From assembly GCF_030687395.1 (NCBI RefSeq), contig NZ_CP117430.1:6324001-6388000 (forward strand): DNA of 64,000 nt, given 5' to 3'. This DNA comes from Pseudomonas wuhanensis (GTDB lineage Bacteria; Pseudomonadota; Gammaproteobacteria; Pseudomonadales; Pseudomonadaceae). The notes beneath the pieces were generated by a model, which had not been told where the DNA came from, did not search any database, and was given only the letters and a program-made list of their open reading frames with translations. Of this stretch, positions 1 through 8,718 are shown in pieces. The position numbers were made by a program, and so were the translations under genes. Position 1 is the first letter of the stretch. Each line of letters begins with the position of its first letter.

Positions 1-788
1 TCGGACATCACCCGCACGCCTTTATCGACGCCGGACACCGCGACGATGATCGCCGCGCCCATCATCAGCGTGATCAGGCCGACCTGAATCCATTGGGTGT
101 GGGCGATGCCGAACAGGTAGTCCAGGCCCGAGTTGAGGTGCAATACGCCAAAGCCCATGTCGGCACCGAGGCCGAACACTGTGGCGATGATGCCGAAGCC
201 ATCCACTGCGTAACCGATGGGGCCGTTGATGCGCTTGCCGATCAGTGGATACAGCGCCGAACGCAGGGCCAGCGGCAGGTTATGTCGATAGGCGAAATAG
301 GCCAGCGCCATGCCGACAAAGGCGAACACGCCCCAGCCGTGCAGGCCCCAGTGCAGAAACAGAATCTGCATCGCCTGACGTGCCGCATCCGCCGTGCCAG
401 CCTCGCCTTGCGGCGGTTGTGCCAAGTGCGTCAGCGGTTCGGACACGCAAAAGAAAAACAGCGTGATGCTGATCCCGGCAGCGAACAGCATGCCGGCCCA
501 GGACAGGTAGCTGAATTCGGGCTCGTCGTGGTCGGCACCGAGCTTGATCTTGCCGTAGCCAGACAAGGCGGTGACCACCACGAAGACCAGATACAGCGTC
601 ATCGCGAGCATGTAGTACCAGCCGACCGTATTGGCCGCCCAGTTTTGTGCTTGCAACAGCCAGGCACCGGCCTGTTCGGGCATCGCCATGACCACAACGG
701 CGAACAACAAAATAAAGGTCGCCGCGAAATAAAAAACCGGCGGATTCATGCGGACCTGGCCGCTTGTGGGGGTGGACGGTGCACTCAT
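1..788 (-). CDS. BCCT-family transporter (choline/betaine type), N-terminal part
   Basis: Reading leftward from an ATG at 788, 262 codons stay open and run off the window edge, so only the N-terminal part is seen. After a short cytoplasmic tail there is a first membrane segment (about residues 17-37), then a segment with AAGISITLFFFCVSEPLTH, which has the layout of the BCCT core (the family uses a W/E-rich stretch here), and GWGVFAFVGMALAYFAYR, also typical. BCCT carriers import choline, betaine or carnitine. The protein resembles BetT-like carriers, but the substrate cannot be fixed from the fragment, so no symbol is given. A perfect 12-bp inverted repeat lies about 90 bp upstream of the start. 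The next gene on the same strand, epsC, is separated by REP repeats and is probably a separate transcript. Confidence 0.85.
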   Translation of the reverse strand, partial: MSAPSTPTSGQVRMNPPVFYFAATFILLFAVVVMAMPEQAGAWLLQAQNWAANTVGWYYMLAMTLYLVFVVVTALSGYGKIKLGADHDEPEFSYLSWAGMLFAAGISITLFFFCVSEPLTHLAQPPQGEAGTADAARQAMQILFLHWGLHGWGVFAFVGMALAYFAYRHNLPLALRSALYPLIGKRINGPIGYAVDGFGIIATVFGLGADMGFGVLHLNSGLDYLFGIAHTQWIQVGLITLMMGAAIIVAVSGVDKGVRVMS

Positions 789-879
789 GAAAGGTGCACC
801 TCAAAGGGGTGAAACAGGGCAATCAATAACGGACTCGGCAAAGGCAAGCCTCCTGTTGTGAGCGGGCAGCAAACCGGCG

Positions 880-909
880 GTTTAACTTGAATGAGCGTTC
901 AAGTTAAAC
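880..909. promoter_or_regulatory. Perfect 12-bp inverted repeat upstream of the BCCT gene
   Basis: GTTTAACTTGAA (880-891) and TTCAAGTTAAAC (898-909) are exact reverse complements around a 6-nt spacer, TGAGCG. The central part, TTGAA-N6-TTCAA, recalls the TTGAACGTTCAA core known for BetI-type TetR repressors. It is placed where an operator of the transporter at 1-788 would be expected. That it is an operator, and for which regulator, is inference. Confidence 0.5.
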
Positions 910-1050
910 ATGGATAGGGGGCTAAGGACTAATCGCAGGGCTGGGCGGTCGCTTTCCTACACTAGTTCAAGGAAGGGTATGACGCGGGGTTTGCGGGATT
1001 CGTTCGGCGGGAAATTAGCTAGATGCCATTATCTCGGCCTGGCCTGAAAC

Positions 1051-1143
1051 CATCGCGGGCAAGCCCGCTCCCACAGGTTTCGTGTCGTTCACGGAATTAC
1101 CGTTCGACACAAACCCTGTGGGAGCGTGGCTTGCCCGCGATGG
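1051..1143. repeat. REP/BIME-like inverted pair
   Basis: Two head-to-head copies of the CATCGCGGGCAAGCCCGCTC type unit flank a short spacer, one on each strand. This is the intergenic repeat pair seen many times in this window. The rest of the gap between the BCCT gene and epsC shows no coding potential. Confidence 0.9.
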
Positions 1144-1173
1144 CGTCAGAAAGACCACTAGAGATTTTGGACC

Positions 1174-2100
1174 CTACTTCTGCGTCCCATCATCATGCTG
1201 CAGATTCGCCTGGGTCAGGTTGCACCCGGCCGGCACGCTGCGGGTCAACCAGACGTTGCCGCCGATGGTCGAGCCCTTGCCGATGGTGATCCGCCCCAGA
1301 ATCGTCGCGCCGGCATAGATCACCACATCGTCCTCGACGATCGGATGCCGCGGATGGCCCTTCTGCAACTGGCCATCTTCGTCCGCCGGGAAGCGTTTGG
1401 CGCCCAAAGTCACCGCCTGATAAATCCGCACGCGCTCGCCAATGATTGCGGTCTCGCCAATCACCACGCCCGTCCCGTGGTCGATGAAGAAACTGCGACC
1501 GATCTGCGCCCCCGGATGGATGTCGATGCCGGTGGCCGAGTGGGCGATTTCCGCGCTAATCCGCGCCAGCAGCGGCAAGCCCGCACGGTACAAATGGTGG
1601 GCCAGGCGATGGTGAATCACCGCCAGGATTCCCGGATAGCAGAGCAACACTTCATCGACACTGCGAGCCGCCGGGTCGCCGTGATAGGCCGCCAGTACGT
1701 CGGTGTCCAGCAGAGTGCGCAACCCCGGCAAAGCGAGGGCGAAATCCTGAATGATCTGGATGGTTTTGGCCTCGACTTCAGTGTCGGCCTGGGCACTGTG
1801 GCGAGCGGCGTAACGCAGTTCGAGCCGCGCCTGAGCCAGCAACGCGTTCAGTGCGACGTCGAGTGTGTGGCCGACGTAAAAATCTTCACTCTCCTCGCGC
1901 AAATCCACCGGCCCCAATCGCATCGGGAACAGCGCACCGCACAAGGCTTCGAGAATGTCCGCCATGGCCGCTCGGGACGGCAACTCGCGACCGCCCTGCT
2001 CGCCGCTGGCACGGCCGTTTTGTGCGCGCCACTGGTCGCGCGCCGTACGCAGTTGGCTGACGATGGTCTGCAATTGCCAATGGCTGGAACGCTCGCTCAC
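1174..2100 (-). CDS. epsC: Serine O-acetyltransferase EpsC
   Basis: It transfers acetyl from acetyl-CoA to serine to make O-acetylserine, the acceptor for sulfide in cysteine synthesis (cytoplasm). The 308-residue protein has the helical N-terminal serine acetyltransferase domain (about 40-185) and a C-terminal left-handed beta-helix. Hexapeptide repeats run from about 190 to 290, with [11 protein letters not shown] and [10 protein letters not shown] containing the two histidines (about 195 and 208) expected at the active site. The long N-terminal extension before the SAT domain is the EpsC form rather than short CysE. It is divergent from dcyD across about 190 bp, so the two may share control. 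The neighbouring cystine and D-cysteine genes support a role in sulfur amino acid supply. Confidence 0.92.
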   Translation of the reverse strand: MSERSSHWQLQTIVSQLRTARDQWRAQNGRASGEQGGRELPSRAAMADILEALCGALFPMRLGPVDLREESEDFYVGHTLDVALNALLAQARLELRYAARHSAQADTEVEAKTIQIIQDFALALPGLRTLLDTDVLAAYHGDPAARSVDEVLLCYPGILAVIHHRLAHHLYRAGLPLLARISAEIAHSATGIDIHPGAQIGRSFFIDHGTGVVIGETAIIGERVRIYQAVTLGAKRFPADEDGQLQKGHPRHPIVEDDVVIYAGATILGRITIGKGSTIGGNVWLTRSVPAGCNLTQANLQHDDGTQK

Positions 2101-2290
2101 GGTAAAAACTCCTCACGGGCGGCCGGACTGTCTGGCCGCGTTAACCGCGATTACTTTACGGCAACGGCTTGCAGCCGAATTAAGAACCAATAGTGCTGTG
2201 CTCAATACTTTTGGCTATAAGCGATTGGCAGTTGCCCCACTAAATACCCGTGCCTATAGTCCTGACATCTTCCTCCGCCAGTACGGACCC
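2101..2290. promoter_or_regulatory. Divergent promoter region epsC / dcyD
   Basis: These 190 bp lie between the epsC start (leftward) and the dcyD start (rightward) and hold no plausible gene. The middle is AT-richer than its surroundings (about 2180-2270). An open frame runs into dcyD from 1955, but it crosses epsC antisense and is not credible as coding. No specific operator was identified. Confidence 0.4.
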
Positions 2291-3283
2291 ATGATCAAAC
2301 AACAGCTTGCCCGCTTTAACCGCCTCGACCTGCTCGGTCATCCTACTCCCCTGGAAAAACTCGAACGCCTGTCGACCTGGCTGGGCCGCGATCTGTACGT
2401 CAAACGCGATGACCTGACGCCATTGGCACTGGGCGGCAACAAGCTGCGCAAACTCGAATACCTGGCCGCCGATGCCTTGGCCCAGGGCGCTGACACGTTG
2501 ATCACTGCTGGCGCAATCCAGTCCAACCACGTGCGCCAGACCGCCGCCATTGCGGCCAAGCTGGGCCTGGGCTGCGTAGCGCTGCTGGAAAATCCGCTCG
2601 GCACCGACGACAGCAACTATGTCGGCAACGGCAATCGGCTGTTGCTGGACCTGTTCGATGCCAAGGTCGAACTGGTGGAAAACCTCGACAATGCCGATGA
2701 GCAATTGGAAGCACTGGCCGGACGTCTGCGCAGCAACGGCAAGAAGCCATATCTGGTGCCGATTGGTGGCTCGAATGCATTGGGCGCGTTGGGTTATGTC
2801 CGTGCAGGCCTGGAACTGGCCGAACAGATCAAAGACACCGGGCTGCAATTCGCCGCCGTGGTCCTGGCGTCCGGCAGTGCCGGCACCCACAGCGGCCTGG
2901 CGCTGGCATTGAGCGAAGTACTGCCGGATTTGCCAGTGATCGGCGTGACCGTTTCCCGTAGCGATGAAGCACAACGACCGAAAGTCCAGGGCCTCGCCGA
3001 GCGCACGGCCGAACTGTTGGGCATGAGCCTGCCGGCGAATTTCAAAATCGAACTGTGGGACGAATATTTCGGCCCGCGTTATGGCGAGCCGAATGCCGGG
3101 ACATTGTCGGCGCTGAAGCTGCTGGCGAGTCAGGAAGGGTTGTTGCTGGATCCGGTGTATACCGGCAAGGCCATGGCCGGTTTGCTCGACGGCATCGGGC
3201 GCCAGCGCTTCGATGATGGCCCGATCATCTTCCTGCACACCGGTGGGGCGCCGGCGTTGTTTGCCTACAAAGACTTTCTATAA
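2291..3283 (+). CDS. dcyD: D-cysteine desulfhydrase
   Basis: This PLP enzyme converts D-cysteine to pyruvate, sulfide and ammonia. The 330-residue product begins [22 protein letters not shown]. The frame is open further upstream over antisense epsC, but the family starts here. The PLP lysine is K51 in [11 protein letters not shown], followed by the QSNH stretch at 77-80 that contacts cofactor and substrate. ACC-deaminase-like fold type II enzymes share this layout, but the context (tcyJLN directly downstream, epsC upstream) favours D-cysteine desulfhydrase. It is separated from tcyJ by a repeat and an AT-rich stretch, so it may have its own transcript. Confidence 0.9.
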   Translation: MIKQQLARFNRLDLLGHPTPLEKLERLSTWLGRDLYVKRDDLTPLALGGNKLRKLEYLAADALAQGADTLITAGAIQSNHVRQTAAIAAKLGLGCVALLENPLGTDDSNYVGNGNRLLLDLFDAKVELVENLDNADEQLEALAGRLRSNGKKPYLVPIGGSNALGALGYVRAGLELAEQIKDTGLQFAAVVLASGSAGTHSGLALALSEVLPDLPVIGVTVSRSDEAQRPKVQGLAERTAELLGMSLPANFKIELWDEYFGPRYGEPNAGTLSALKLLASQEGLLLDPVYTGKAMAGLLDGIGRQRFDDGPIIFLHTGGAPALFAYKDFL

Positions 3284-3285
3284 CT

Positions 3286-3387
3286 GATCGTTCCCACGCT
3301 CTGCGTGGGAATGCAGCCCGTGACGCTCCGCGTCACTGGACGCGGAGCGTCCCTAGAGGCATTCCGACGCAGAGCGTGGGAACGATC
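3286..3387. repeat. GATCGTTCCCACGCTCTGCG-type palindromic repeat
   Basis: This long imperfect palindrome starts GATCGTTCCCACGCTCTGCG and ends with the reverse complement AGAGCGTGGGAACGATC, with inner GACGCTCCGCGTC-like arms. The same family recurs at 20657 and 25505. It starts two bases after the dcyD stop. The following 200 bp to tcyJ are AT-rich and probably hold the tcy promoter. Confidence 0.9.
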
Positions 3388-3594
3388 TCCAAGCAATCCC
3401 GCATATTTCATAAAAGAATAACAGACTTAATATTTAGTATTTTCCAATCTAAAGACAACATCATATAGTCACGCCGCAGGCGAATTTGCAGCAAGACGCA
3501 TAAGCTGCTTTAGGGCAGGATATCGCAGTCGTTAAAATCCCGAATTTGCCAACTTTCCTTAAGCGTCTTCCATAAGAAAACACAGGGGCTTGTC

Positions 3595-4389
3595 ATGAAT
3601 TTTTCCGCATTACGTCGAAATCTGCTGGTGGGTTCGCTGGGCCTGGCGCTGAGCGCCGGCCTGCTCGGGCAAGCGGTTGCCGGTGAGCAACTGCAAAAAA
3701 TCAAGGACGCAGGCGTGATCAACGTCGGTCTGGAAGGTACTTATCCACCGTTCAGTTTCGTCGACGCCAACGGCAAACTGGCCGGCTTCGAAGTGGAACT
3801 GTCCGAGGCGCTGGCAAAAGAGCTGGGCGTAAAGGTCAAACTGCAACCGACCAAGTGGGACGGCATCCTCGCAGCCCTGGAATCCAAGCGTCTGGACGCC
3901 GTGGTCAACCAGGTCACCATCTCCGAAGAGCGCAAGAAAAAGTATGACTTCTCCGAGCCCTACACCATCTCCGGCATTCAGGCCCTGACCCTGAAAAAGA
4001 ACGAAAGCACCATCAAGACCGCCGCCGACCTGGCTGGCAAAAAGGTCGGTGTGGGCCTAGGCACCAACTACGAACAGTGGCTCAAGGACAACGTCCCGCA
4101 AGCCATCATCAAGACCTACGACGATGACCCAACCAAGTATCAGGACCTGCGCGTAGGCCGCATCGACGCCATTCTGGTGGATCGTCTGGCCGCTCTGGAA
4201 CTGACCGCCAAAGCCAAGGACACCGCCGTTTCCGGCGAACCATTCTCCCGTCAGGAAGCCGGTATTGCCCTGCGTAAAGGCGAGCCTGAACTGCTGGCAG
4301 CGGTGAACCAGGCCCTCGAGAAACTGCGCGCCGACGGTACGCTGGAAAAAATCTCGAAAAAGTACTTCAACGCTGATGTCACTAAATAA
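3595..4389 (+). CDS. tcyJ: Cystine ABC transporter, substrate-binding protein
   Basis: This periplasmic binding protein (264 residues) belongs to the polar amino acid/cystine family. A signal peptide ends at AVA (about residue 29), with no lipobox. The mature part starts with the typical EQLQKIKDAGVINVGLEGTYPPFSF and carries the family stretch RLDAVVNQVTISEERKKKYDFS. The stop codon overlaps the start of the permease gene by one base. The FliY/TcyJ assignment rests on this sequence pattern plus the D-cysteine desulfhydrase neighbour, as in the E. coli fliY-dcyD locus. Confidence 0.9.
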   Translation: MNFSALRRNLLVGSLGLALSAGLLGQAVAGEQLQKIKDAGVINVGLEGTYPPFSFVDANGKLAGFEVELSEALAKELGVKVKLQPTKWDGILAALESKRLDAVVNQVTISEERKKKYDFSEPYTISGIQALTLKKNESTIKTAADLAGKKVGVGLGTNYEQWLKDNVPQAIIKTYDDDPTKYQDLRVGRIDAILVDRLAALELTAKAKDTAVSGEPFSRQEAGIALRKGEPELLAAVNQALEKLRADGTLEKISKKYFNADVTK

Positions 4390-5054
4390 TGGAAGAAGCT
4401 TTCCAACTTGCGCTGGACTCCGCGCCCTTTCTGCTCAAGGGCGCGTACTACACGGTCATCCTGAGCCTGGGCGGAATGTTCTTCGGCCTGCTGATGGGCT
4501 TCGGCCTGGCGTTGATGCGCCTGTCGCGCTTCAAACTGGTGAGCTGGATCGCCCGCATCTACGTGTCGTTCTTTCGCGGCACGCCGTTGCTGGTGCAACT
4601 GTTCGTGATCTATTACGGCTTGCCGCAACTGGGCATCGAACTTGATCCGCTGCCGGCGGCCCTGATCGGCTTCTCGCTGAACATGGCGGCCTACGCCTGC
4701 GAAATCCTGCGTGCCGCCATCAGCTCCATCGAGCGCGGCCAGTGGGAAGCTGCCGCCAGTATCGGTATGACCCGCGCGCAAACCCTGCGCCGGGCCATCC
4801 TGCCGCAAGCGGCGCGCACGGCCTTGCCACCTTTGGGCAACAGCTTCATCTCGCTGGTCAAGGACACTGCGCTGGCGGCCACCATTCAGGTGCCGGAGCT
4901 GTTCCGTCAGGCACAGCTGATTACCGCCCGTACCTTCGAAATTTTCACCATGTATCTTGCCGCTGCGCTGATCTACTGGGTTCTGGCGACTGTACTGTCG
5001 CACCTGCAGAACCAGTTGGAAGCGCGGGTCAATCGGCACGACCAGGAGTCCTGA
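4389..5054 (+). CDS. tcyL: Cystine ABC transporter, permease
   Basis: This 221-residue inner-membrane permease is of the His/Glu/Gln type. The first membrane segment follows [16 protein letters not shown], and the cytoplasmic EAA loop reads [23 protein letters not shown], the contact site for the ATPase. It starts at an ATG overlapping the tcyJ stop (TAATG), which points to translational coupling. Four bases separate it from tcyN. Confidence 0.92.
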   Translation: MEEAFQLALDSAPFLLKGAYYTVILSLGGMFFGLLMGFGLALMRLSRFKLVSWIARIYVSFFRGTPLLVQLFVIYYGLPQLGIELDPLPAALIGFSLNMAAYACEILRAAISSIERGQWEAAASIGMTRAQTLRRAILPQAARTALPPLGNSFISLVKDTALAATIQVPELFRQAQLITARTFEIFTMYLAAALIYWVLATVLSHLQNQLEARVNRHDQES

Positions 5055-5058
5055 CCCA

Positions 5059-5808
5059 ATGATTGTCGTGGAAAAACTGACAAAGCAGTTCAAGGGTCAG
5101 GTGGTGCTCAACGGCATCGATCTGCAGGTGAAGGAAGGCGAGGTGGTGGCGATTATCGGCCCCAGTGGCTCGGGCAAGACCACCTTTCTGCGTTGCCTGA
5201 ATTTTCTCGAGGAGCCTAGCAGCGGCCGGATCAAGGTCGGCGACATCGAGATCGATGGCAGCCGCCCCCTGAACCAGCAGCAGAGCCTGGTACGACGCTT
5301 GCGCCAGCACGTGGGTTTTGTGTTCCAGAACTTCAACCTATTCCCCCATCGCACCGCCCTGGAAAACGTGATCGAAGGCCCGTTGGTGGTGAAAAAAATC
5401 CCGCGTGCCGAAGCCGTTGCCCTGGGTAAAAAGCTGTTGGCCAAGGTCGGCCTGGCAGGCAAGGAAGACGCTTACCCGCGACGCCTCTCCGGCGGTCAGC
5501 AACAGCGTGTGGCGATTGCCCGGGCGTTGGCGATGGAACCGGAAGTGATCCTGTTCGATGAACCGACTTCAGCGCTGGACCCGGAACTGGTGGGCGAAGT
5601 GTTGGCGACCATCCGCGGTCTGGCCGAAGAGAAACGCACCATGGTGATCGTCACCCACGAAATGGGCTTTGCCCGGGACGTGGCCAACCGCGTGGTGTTT
5701 TTCGACAAGGGTGTGATCGTCGAGCAAGGCGAAGCCAAGGCACTGTTTGCCAATCCGAAAGAGGAACGGACCAAGCAGTTTCTCAGCAAGTTTCTTAATA
5801 ACGCTTAG
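5059..5808 (+). CDS. tcyN: Cystine ABC transporter, ATP-binding protein
   Basis: This 249-residue ABC ATPase energises the TcyJL importer. Walker A is GPSGSGKTT (about 35-43), the signature is LSGGQQQR, and Walker B is [14 protein letters not shown], followed by the H-loop VTHEMGFA. It belongs to the polar amino acid uptake class. It is the last gene of tcyJLN; a hairpin lies 20 bp downstream. Confidence 0.92.
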   Translation: MIVVEKLTKQFKGQVVLNGIDLQVKEGEVVAIIGPSGSGKTTFLRCLNFLEEPSSGRIKVGDIEIDGSRPLNQQQSLVRRLRQHVGFVFQNFNLFPHRTALENVIEGPLVVKKIPRAEAVALGKKLLAKVGLAGKEDAYPRRLSGGQQQRVAIARALAMEPEVILFDEPTSALDPELVGEVLATIRGLAEEKRTMVIVTHEMGFARDVANRVVFFDKGVIVEQGEAKALFANPKEERTKQFLSKFLNNA

Positions 5809-5827
5809 TGCTGCCCCACTCGAAAAC

Positions 5828-5853
5828 TGTCAACTTCCATGGATGGAAGTGAC
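5828..5853. terminator. Inverted repeat after tcyN, possible terminator
   Basis: ACTTCCAT and ATGGAAGT pair around GG, and the arms extend with GTC/GAC across one bulged base. There is no T-run after the stem, so an intrinsic terminator is only possible, not clear. It could equally be a protein-binding palindrome. Confidence 0.35.
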
Positions 5854-6313
5854 ATTAACTCCGCTTTATAAAAGCCTATAGCAGCTTTCAACGACTTACT
5901 TGATTCGCCCTCATCATAAATAACTCCCCGCCGCCCCATGCGGTACATATATATGTCCTGCAACAGATTCATATCGCCTAAAATCTATAAAACCTCTGGC
6001 TGTTTACGCTCAAAGGGTTACTGCCTCAGAGGCCTAAAACCCACCAAATATTGGACTTTGTTCGACAGAGCGATGCGGTTTATTAACCACGCCGCGTAGG
6101 AGCTTTCTGAATCACGCAAGAACTAACCTTTAACCAACCAACGCTATTGACACCTATTCAAACGCACTCTTATCTAGTCTCCAACAGGCAACAGCCATCC
6201 CACTCAATCATTGTTTAAGCGCGCAAATAGTGAATCGTTTTGTTGCTTGGTAATTCACGCCTTTCGATCTTTCAGAAATGGACTTCGCGGCAAAGCTTCA
6301 AGGAGAGAAACCC
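5854..6313. other. 460-bp AT-rich gap without a gene
   Basis: The sequence is clearly AT-richer than the flanking genes and has no convincing ORF on either strand. It presumably contains the promoter for the gene at 6314, whose ribosome binding site (AAGGAGAG) ends just before its ATG. The drop in GC suggests either a long leader or foreign sequence. Nothing else was recognised. Confidence 0.5.
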
Positions 6314-7072
6314 ATGACAAGCACTTCAAACAAATCTGAACTTGCAGCCCCGACCCTGGCGCAAAGCCACAAGGCCGGCATCAATATCACCTCTGCCGCT
6401 CACCTTATGATCGACGTGGCGCCCTACTCCGGTATGGATGAAGGCGATCTGATCGAGCTGTTCTGGAACAACTGCTATGTGGCCTCCAGTGTCCTGGGCC
6501 CCGACCATGGCGGCAAAACCGTGAGCCTGCGGGTGCCGGAAAGCTTCATTGCCAATGGTTCTGCACGCGTCCATTACAAGGTCATGCAGGTCGGACAGGG
6601 GCCGACGGTATCACCGGCGGCGCGCGTCCAGATCAAGCTCGATTGCCCGGGTGGCCTGCTTCTTTGCGATGAGGAAAACCAGAGCCTGGCGCCCGTATTC
6701 ATCCCTGAGACCATTCGCCGTCAGGGGGTCAATCCGAACCAGGTCAAACGCGGTGTTCCGTTGACCATCGAGCCTTACCTGAACATGGCCGCCGACGACG
6801 AAATCACCCTGCGTTGGGGCGATGTGCGCATGGACCTGCCAAAGCTCAAGGCTTGCGATGTGGGTCAGCCGATTCAGGTCTGGGTGCCCCCGGCGATCAT
6901 TCTCGAAGCTGGCGAAGACCTTCGACTGGAAGTGACCTACTGCATCCTCGACCGCGTGGGTAACAACTCGCGGTGGGCACCGGCACGCACACTGAAGATC
7001 GGCTGTGCCAATCCCTATCTGAAAGTGCCGCCGAAAGAAGTGCTCATGGCCGCGGAGCCCCGAAAGCGGTGA
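6314..7072 (+). CDS. Hypothetical protein with two similar beta-rich domains
   Basis: The function is not recognised. The ATG at 6314 is preceded by AAGGAGAGAAACCC, a good ribosome binding site, so an in-frame ATG at 6278 was not used. The 252-residue product has no signal peptide or membrane segment. It reads as two related modules: GDLIELFWNN...VHYKVMQVG...VQIKLDC (about 35-115) and DDEITLRWGD...LEVTYCILDRVG...LKIGC (about 155-238). Each starts with an acidic strand plus aromatic-Trp pattern and ends with a strand before a cysteine. An immunoglobulin-like or similar beta-sandwich fold is inferred. It stands alone between an AT-rich gap and REP repeats. Confidence 0.7.
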   Translation: MTSTSNKSELAAPTLAQSHKAGINITSAAHLMIDVAPYSGMDEGDLIELFWNNCYVASSVLGPDHGGKTVSLRVPESFIANGSARVHYKVMQVGQGPTVSPAARVQIKLDCPGGLLLCDEENQSLAPVFIPETIRRQGVNPNQVKRGVPLTIEPYLNMAADDEITLRWGDVRMDLPKLKACDVGQPIQVWVPPAIILEAGEDLRLEVTYCILDRVGNNSRWAPARTLKIGCANPYLKVPPKEVLMAAEPRKR

Positions 7073-7113
7073 GCCCCTGTAGCAACACTCCTGTTGTGTC
7101 ATGAGGGCTTTTT

Positions 7114-7245
7114 GTGGCGAGGGAGCTTGCTCCCGCTGGGGTGCGAAGCGCCCCTGAAACCGACAAACGCGTTCTTTCAACTTGAACCCCCTTAACGGTT
7201 TTTGCGACTGCTGCGCAGCCGAACGGGAGCAAGCTCCCTCGCCAC
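7114..7245. repeat. GTGGCGAGGGAGCTTGCTCC-type inverted pair
   Basis: Left arm GTGGCGAGGGAGCTTGCTCC and right arm GGAGCAAGCTCCCTCGCCAC lie about 90 bp apart, with a second small palindromic motif (GCTGCGCAGC) between. The same family is seen at 14007 and 40531, and as a single copy at 25443. Confidence 0.9.
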
Positions 7246-7408
7246 AGGGGCTCCGACCATTCGAGCGATGTCACCTTCTATACATATTCCTAAAAGTTAG
7301 TTCATTAATTATTTATACACGCTTAGGGTATATACACCGGACCACCGGACATTCGTGTTTTTCATTCGCCGCAACCCTTGCGGCGCTTTCATGAGATGTG
7401 AGGTAGGT

Positions 7409-7477
7409 ATGGTCCGGAACACAATCACCCCAGTGCAAATCGCCAGGGCATTGCGTGCAGCCAAGGAGCGGCACTGA
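7409..7477 (+). CDS. 22-residue ORF, possible leader peptide, coupled to the next gene
   Basis: The ORF starts at an ATG preceded by GAGGTAGGT and encodes MVRNTITPVQIARALRAAKE plus RH. Its TGA overlaps the ATG of the following oxidoreductase gene (TGATG), so translation of the two could be coupled. The peptide is basic and likely helical. It has no Cys or Met run that would mark a simple attenuator. The coding call rests only on position, ribosome binding site and overlap. The in-frame AAGGAG near its end also serves as ribosome binding site for the next gene, which could explain the arrangement by chance. Confidence 0.4.
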   Translation: MVRNTITPVQIARALRAAKERH

Positions 7478-8718
7478 TGTCCAGTCTGGCAGATGCAATC
7501 GTCCAGAGTGATCTGGACATCGCCCCATTGTTGTTGCCCGCGCAGGTCTTGCGCAACGACGCACAAGCCATCAAGGCTGCCCATGAGCTGGCGCAAGTCG
7601 CCCGCCTGCAAGCCGCCAAACGTGACCAGCAGCGCAAGCTGCCGTGGTCGGAAATCGAACAGTTCACCCGCAGCGGCCTGGGCAGCATTGCTATCCCCCG
7701 TGAGTACGGTGGCCCGCAGGTTTCGTTCGTCACCTTAGCCTCGGTGTTCGCGATCATTTCCGCGGCCGACCCGGCTTTGGGGCAGATCCCGCAGAACCAG
7801 TTCGGGATTCTCAACCTGATACTCGGCAGCGCCACCGAATCGCAGAAAAAACAGCTGTTCAAAAGCGTGCTCGAAGGTTGGCGAATCGGTAACGCAGGGC
7901 CGGAGCGCGGAACCAAAAACACCCTGGAGCTCAAGGCACGGATCACCGCCGCCGGCGATGGCTTCGTCATCAACGGCCAGAAGTTCTATTCCACCGGCGC
8001 CCTGTTCGCCCACTGGGTGGCCGTCAAGGCGCTGAACGACGACGGCAAGCAAGTGCTGGCCTTCGTTCGTCGTGGTACCCCAGGCCTGCGCATCGTTGAT
8101 GACTGGTCGGGTTTCGGCCAGCGCACCACCGCCAGCGGCACCCTTTTGCTCAACAACGTGCGGGTCGACGCCGAGCTGGTGGTGGATAACTGGAAGATCA
8201 ACGACAGCCCGAATACCCAAGGCGCCGTGTCGCAGCTGATTCAAGCAGCCATCGACGCCGGCATCGCCCGGGGCGCCATCGATGACGCCATCGAGTTTGT
8301 GCAAAAACGCGCACGACCGTGGATCGACGCCAAGGTCGAACGGGCCAGCGACGACCTCTATGTGATCGCCGACATCGGCAAGCTGAAAATCGAACTGCAC
8401 GCCGCCGAAGCACTGCTGCACAAGGCCGGGCAAGTTCTCGACCAGGTCAACGCCGCACCGCTTACCGCCGAGTCCGCTGCACGCGCCTCGATTGCCGTGG
8501 CTGAAGCCAAAGTGCTGACCACCGAGATCTCGCTGCTGGCCAGCGAAAAGCTCTTCGAACTGGCCGGCAGCCGCGCGACCCTCGCCGAATTCAACCTCGA
8601 CCGCCACTGGCGCAACGCCCGAGTGCACACGCTGCACGACCCGGTGCGCTGGAAATATCACGCGGTCGGCGCCTATCGCCTTAACGGCACACTCCCCGCT
8701 CGCCACTCCTGGATTTAA
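7477..8718 (+). CDS. SfnB-family acyl-CoA-dehydrogenase-like oxidoreductase (first copy)
   Basis: This 413-residue flavoprotein has the acyl-CoA dehydrogenase layout: helical N-terminus (about 20-130), beta domain (about 140-240, with GQKFYSTGALFAHWVAV and DWSGFGQRTTASGT) and helical C-terminus ending WRNARVHTLHDPVRWKYHAVG. The sulfur-starvation SfnB family, rather than true fatty acyl-CoA dehydrogenases, has this ending. The start follows AAGGAG. It forms an operon with a second paralogue (overlap TAATG) and an FMN monooxygenase. In Pseudomonas such trios (sfn/seu type) serve release of sulfur from organosulfur compounds. The exact substrate is not readable from the sequence. Confidence 0.85.
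   Translation: MSSLADAIVQSDLDIAPLLLPAQVLRNDAQAIKAAHELAQVARLQAAKRDQQRKLPWSEIEQFTRSGLGSIAIPREYGGPQVSFVTLASVFAIISAADPALGQIPQNQFGILNLILGSATESQKKQLFKSVLEGWRIGNAGPERGTKNTLELKARITAAGDGFVINGQKFYSTGALFAHWVAVKALNDDGKQVLAFVRRGTPGLRIVDDWSGFGQRTTASGTLLLNNVRVDAELVVDNWKINDSPNTQGAVSQLIQAAIDAGIARGAIDDAIEFVQKRARPWIDAKVERASDDLYVIADIGKLKIELHAAEALLHKAGQVLDQVNAAPLTAESAARASIAVAEAKVLTTEISLLASEKLFELAGSRATLAEFNLDRHWRNARVHTLHDPVRWKYHAVGAYRLNGTLPARHSWI

Noticed and set aside
280..822. 180-codon minus-strand frame over the start of the BCCT gene
   Set aside because: It is a shifted frame of the real transporter. The correct frame from 788 shows membrane helices and BCCT motifs, whereas this one is Arg/Cys-rich and featureless.
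7270..7408. Sigma-54 (-24/-12) promoter before the organosulfur operon
   Set aside because: No TGGCAC-N5-TTGC-like match was found by eye in the region. The AT-rich TTAATTATTTATACA stretch fits better as a site for other factors.
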